From positions 1 through 8,602 of the forward strand of contig CAZFLM010000148.1 in NCBI GenBank assembly GCA_964519955.1: a stretch of DNA of 8,602 nt. The letters are read 5' to 3'. Every line of letters begins with the position of its first letter. Position 1 is the first letter of the stretch. Position numbers and translations under genes: made by a program. A model generated the notes under the pieces. It worked only from the letters and a program-made list of their open reading frames with translations. It did no database searches and was not told where the DNA came from. The stretch is from CAZFLM01 sp964519955 (lineage in GTDB: Bacteria > Armatimonadota > Chthonomonadetes > Chthonomonadales > CAJBBX01). Shown here one piece after another: positions 6,700 to 8,602 of the stretch.

Positions 6700-6707
6700 C
6701 AGGAGCC

Positions 6708-8027
6708 ATGAGCAGTGATGCACCGTTAGTCTGCAAGTTCGGGGGGTCGTCGGTTGCCGACGCGGAGCGCGTGCGCGCCGTCGCGGCCATAGTGGCTGCA
6801 GATCCGCGACGCCGGTACGTCGTGGTGTCGGCGCCGGGCAAACGCGACGCGTCGGACCGCAAGATCACGGACCTCCTGTACTTGTGCTCCCACACGCTCG
6901 CGGCCGGCATGAACGCCGACGGCATCCTGTCCGTCATTCGCGAGCGCTACGAGAGCATCGGCGCCGACCTGGGAGTCTCGGGCGTGGGGTCATGGCTCGA
7001 CGAGGTCGTCGAGGGCATGAAGGCCGGGCGCCCGATGGACTGGGTGGCCTCCCGAGGCGAGTGGCTGCAGGCGAAGATCGTGGCCGCGCACATGGGCGCC
7101 CGCTTCGTCGACGCGACGGAGTGCATCGTGTTCGGGCTGGACGGCAGGCCGTCCCGGGCGTCCTACAGCAGGACGGCGGCCGCGGTGCAGGGCGAAGGGA
7201 CGTGCGTCATCCCCGGCTTCTACGGCCTGGACGCGAACGGCGAGGTGCGCACCTTCTCGCGCGGCGGCTCGGACATCACCGGCGCCATCGTGGCGCGCGC
7301 CGTCGGGGCGGAGGCCTACGAGAACTGGACCGACGTGGACGGCTTGCTGATGGCAGACCCCAAAGTGGTGCCGGACCCGCGCCCGATCCGCGAGGTGACC
7401 TACCAGGAGCTGCGCGAGCTGGCCTACATGGGCGCAACCGTGCTGCACGACGAGGCGGTGTTCCCCGTGCGCGAGGCCGGCATCCCCATCCACATTCGCA
7501 ACACCGCCGCGCCCGAGCTGCCTGGCACCTGGATCCGTACGACGCGCCCGGCCACGGAACTGCCGATCGTCGGCGTCGCCGGCAGGCCCGGCTTCGTCAC
7601 GGTCCAGGTAGAGAAGGACCTGATGAACAAGGAGGTCGGCTTCGGGCGGCGCGTGCTGGGCATCTTCGAGAGCCACGGCGTCCCGTTCGAGCACGCGCCC
7701 AGCAGCATCGACTCGATGTCGGTGATCGTGAGCGAGGAGCAGCTTCACGAGCACGAGCAGCCCGTCCTCGTAGAGATCGCGCGCACGCTGGAGCCGGACC
7801 GGGTGGAGGCGCTGCACGGCCTGGCGCTCATCGCGACGGTCGGCCAGGGCATGAGCCACCGCATCGGCATCGCCGGGCGTCTGTTCGCCGCGCTCGCGGA
7901 AGCCGGGGTGAACATCCGCATGATCAACCAGGGCGCCTCGGAGATCAGCATTATCGTGGGCGTCGCGGCGGACGACTTCCAGAAGGCCGTGCGGGCCATC
8001 TACGACGCGTTCGTGCCGGCGGAGTAG
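6708..8027 (+). CDS. lysC: Aspartate kinase (aspartokinase), monofunctional, with C-terminal ACT domains
   Basis: This 439-residue enzyme phosphorylates L-aspartate with ATP to 4-aspartyl phosphate, the entry step to lysine, diaminopimelate, threonine and methionine, in the cytoplasm. The amino-acid kinase domain (about 6-280) starts with the nucleotide-binding KFGGSSV (10-16), then SAPGKR (41-46), ASRGEWLQAKI (114-124), FSRGGSDITGAIVA (183-196), NWTDVDGLLMADPKVV (206-221) and the conserved ELAYMGATVLHDEA (237-250). Residues about 290-439 form two ACT-type regulatory regions, including AGVNIRMINQGASEISIIVGV (399-419), which resembles effector-binding segments of feedback-regulated aspartokinases. 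Which amino acid inhibits it cannot be read from sequence. No homoserine dehydrogenase or decarboxylase domain follows, so it is monofunctional. Length is normal for the family. It is transcribed away from the sugar-type cluster with no co-directional neighbour in the window. The gene symbol is by function; lineages with several aspartokinases may name it differently. Confidence 0.97.
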   Translation: MSSDAPLVCKFGGSSVADAERVRAVAAIVAADPRRRYVVVSAPGKRDASDRKITDLLYLCSHTLAAGMNADGILSVIRERYESIGADLGVSGVGSWLDEVVEGMKAGRPMDWVASRGEWLQAKIVAAHMGARFVDATECIVFGLDGRPSRASYSRTAAAVQGEGTCVIPGFYGLDANGEVRTFSRGGSDITGAIVARAVGAEAYENWTDVDGLLMADPKVVPDPRPIREVTYQELRELAYMGATVLHDEAVFPVREAGIPIHIRNTAAPELPGTWIRTTRPATELPIVGVAGRPGFVTVQVEKDLMNKEVGFGRRVLGIFESHGVPFEHAPSSIDSMSVIVSEEQLHEHEQPVLVEIARTLEPDRVEALHGLALIATVGQGMSHRIGIAGRLFAALAEAGVNIRMINQGASEISIIVGVAADDFQKAVRAIYDAFVPAE

Positions 8028-8076
8028 GGGGCGGCGGGCTCTCGGACGGGCCTGCCAGGGCTCGGCCGCTCAACGA

Positions 8077-8129
8077 ACAAGGGCAGTGGCGCGCTGTGTT
8101 CCTGCAACACGCGACGCCACTGCCCTTGT
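8077..8129. repeat. 53-nt compound hairpin with perfect 15-bp outer stem after lysC
   Basis: The left arm (8077-8091, ACAAGGGCAGTGGCG) and right arm (8115-8129, CGCCACTGCCCTTGT) are perfectly complementary. Between them a second stem, GTGTT (8096-8100) with AACAC (8106-8110), closes a five-base loop, separated from the outer stem by four unpaired bases on each side. It starts 49 bp after the aspartokinase stop, so it may end that transcript, but no T-run follows on either strand. A mobile palindromic repeat is the other reading; no target-site duplication is visible. Confidence 0.75.
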
Positions 8130-8190
8130 CGGGGGATGCTTCCACTGAACACGCTGCTCGGCAGTAACCGCGGGAGGGATGCTCTACGGA

Positions 8191-8229
8191 TCGCCGCGAC
8201 CTCAACGGGTGGTTGCTGCATCGCGGCGA
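8191..8229. repeat. 9-bp inverted repeat with 21-bp spacer
   Basis: TCGCCGCGA (8191-8199) and TCGCGGCGA (8221-8229) are perfect reverse complements. A competing pairing, CGACCTC with GAGGTCG, overlaps both arms. No gene starts close enough to assign it as a leader structure. Confidence 0.45.
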
Positions 8230-8284
8230 GGTCGAGGTTCATTATCGGTGGGCGCGCCGGCGTCCAGTAGGGTGCGCGCTCAGG

Positions 8285-8298
8285 AATTGGCACCAATT
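8285..8298. repeat. AT-rich palindrome AATTGG-CA-CCAATT
   Basis: A perfect 6-bp inverted repeat with a two-base centre, in one of the few AT-rich patches of the tail. A second inverted pair, GCAC (8290-8293) and GTGC (8301-8304), overlaps it. The size suits a dimeric regulator site, but no promoter or downstream gene can be assigned. Confidence 0.4.
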
Positions 8299-8378
8299 AT
8301 GTGCTTGCGCGCCGCCGTTACGCACCACGTACCGAGGCGCGGCAGTGATGGAGCGCGTGGCCCCGGGGCCGGACGCCG

Positions 8379-8427
8379 GCGGTTGAAACCGCGCCTTCGA
8401 ACGGCACGAAGCCCGCCTGCGCGGGCT
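8379..8427. repeat. Two-hairpin palindromic element, REP-like
   Basis: GCGGTT (8379-8384) pairs with AACCGC (8387-8392), and 17 bases on AGCCCGC (8410-8416) pairs with GCGGGCT (8421-8427) across a four-base loop. A GGTTGAAACC core followed by CACGAAGCCCGC and its complement is a layout I recall from intergenic repeats in several high-GC and cyanobacterial or Chloroflexota-like genomes. That recollection is not checked here. Confidence 0.55.
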
Positions 8428-8526
8428 GGATGGCGGCCCGGGCGTCGTTGAACGGGTGGAACGGCGGAACGGGGCAGAGCCGCGCGCGCGAGCAAGCGGT
8501 GGAGCGTGGCGACGGCGACCTACCCC

Positions 8527-8560
8527 GGCCTTCGGCCACCCCTCCCGACGCGGGAAGGGG
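8527..8560. repeat. Paired small hairpins in the tail
   Basis: GGCC (8527-8530) and GGCC (8534-8537) close a TTC loop. Directly after, CCCCT plus CCCG (8539-8547) pairs with CGGG plus AGGGG (8551-8560) as a 9-bp stem with one bulged A (8555). No T-run follows on either strand. Together with the element at 8379-8427 this looks like one composite intergenic repeat rather than a terminator. Confidence 0.5.
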
Positions 8561-8602
8561 CATCGCGCGGGCGTGGGCGGCATCGCGGGGGAGCGGGCAC
8601 TG

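Larger units (their letters stand above)
8028..8602. other. 575-bp non-coding tail, rich in inverted repeats
   Basis: I see no convincing gene here. The open frames on either strand are short, rich in Arg/Pro/Ala, lack ribosome binding sites and run through the hairpins. The stretch contains a large hairpin, a 9-bp inverted repeat, an AT-rich palindrome and a cluster of small hairpins, listed separately. A gene for the region beyond 8602 may begin outside the window. Confidence 0.65.

Noticed and set aside
6560..6707. Lysine riboswitch or T-box leader for lysC
   Set aside because: The leader after the putative -10 is only about 40 nt and contains no multi-helix fold or T-box motif.
8077..8129. 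Insertion sequence or complete mobile element at the large palindrome
   Set aside because: No transposase frame, no long terminal repeats around a gene and no target-site duplication are visible; kept only as a hairpin or possible short palindromic repeat.
6884..8167. A 427-codon plus-strand frame overlapping the aspartate kinase gene
   Set aside because: It is an Arg/Gly-rich out-of-frame shadow of a gene with unmistakable aspartokinase motifs.
8288..8308. Sigma-54 promoter suggested by TGGCAC followed by TTGC
   Set aside because: The GG to GC spacing is wrong: the nearest GC pairs lie 14 and 18 bases on, whereas sigma-54 sites need about 12.
8179..8583. Short open frames on both strands in the tail (8179-8451 plus, 8242-8583 minus)
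   Set aside because: They run through hairpins, have low-complexity Arg/Pro/Ala composition and lack ribosome binding sites.

Overview
This is a very GC-rich bacterial chromosome segment with five protein-coding genes. Four lie on the minus strand (positions 6515 down to 1) and one on the plus strand (6708 to 8027). They are separated by non-coding DNA rich in hairpins and short repeats. The combination of a secreted ThuA-like domain fused to HEAT repeats and a discoidin-type domain, a Tat-signal Gfo/Idh/MocA oxidoreductase, and a secreted protein of unknown family resembles Armatimonadota or Planctomycetota-type heterotrophs that dismantle complex sugars. That placement rests on gene style and base composition, not on a marker gene. 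There is no rRNA, tRNA, CRISPR array, transposase or phage gene.

Minus-strand cluster, in order of transcription. (1) 6515-3354: a 1053-residue secreted protein with signal peptide, ThuA domain, long Ala-rich HEAT solenoid and C-terminal F5/8 type C domain. (2) 3247-1973: a Tat-signal Gfo/Idh/MocA oxidoreductase, 106 bp further on, with two hairpin regions in the gap. (3) 1905-1384: a RimJ/RimL-like GNAT acetyltransferase. (4) 1408 to beyond position 1: a secreted protein that overlaps the acetyltransferase end and runs out of the window. Three of these products carry export signals, so the cluster probably works on sugars or glycosides outside the cytoplasm. The acetyltransferase is the odd cytoplasmic member.

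The divergent gap (6516-6707) holds six tandem copies of a heptamer CTTCTNN, followed at once by two overlapping palindromes that contain a TATACT -10-like hexamer. Downstream is a monofunctional aspartate kinase with two C-terminal ACT domains, the first enzyme of the lysine, threonine, methionine and diaminopimelate pathway. It has no visible functional tie to the minus-strand cluster.

The last 575 bp (8028-8602) has no convincing gene. It carries a 53-nt hairpin with a perfect 15-bp outer stem, further inverted repeats, and a run of small hairpins (8379-8560) that looks like a dispersed intergenic repeat family. The most interesting leads are this palindrome-rich tail, the heptamer array next to the aspartokinase promoter, the large ThuA-HEAT-discoidin fusion, and the unrecognised secreted protein at the left edge. 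I did not find a clearly new multi-gene system.
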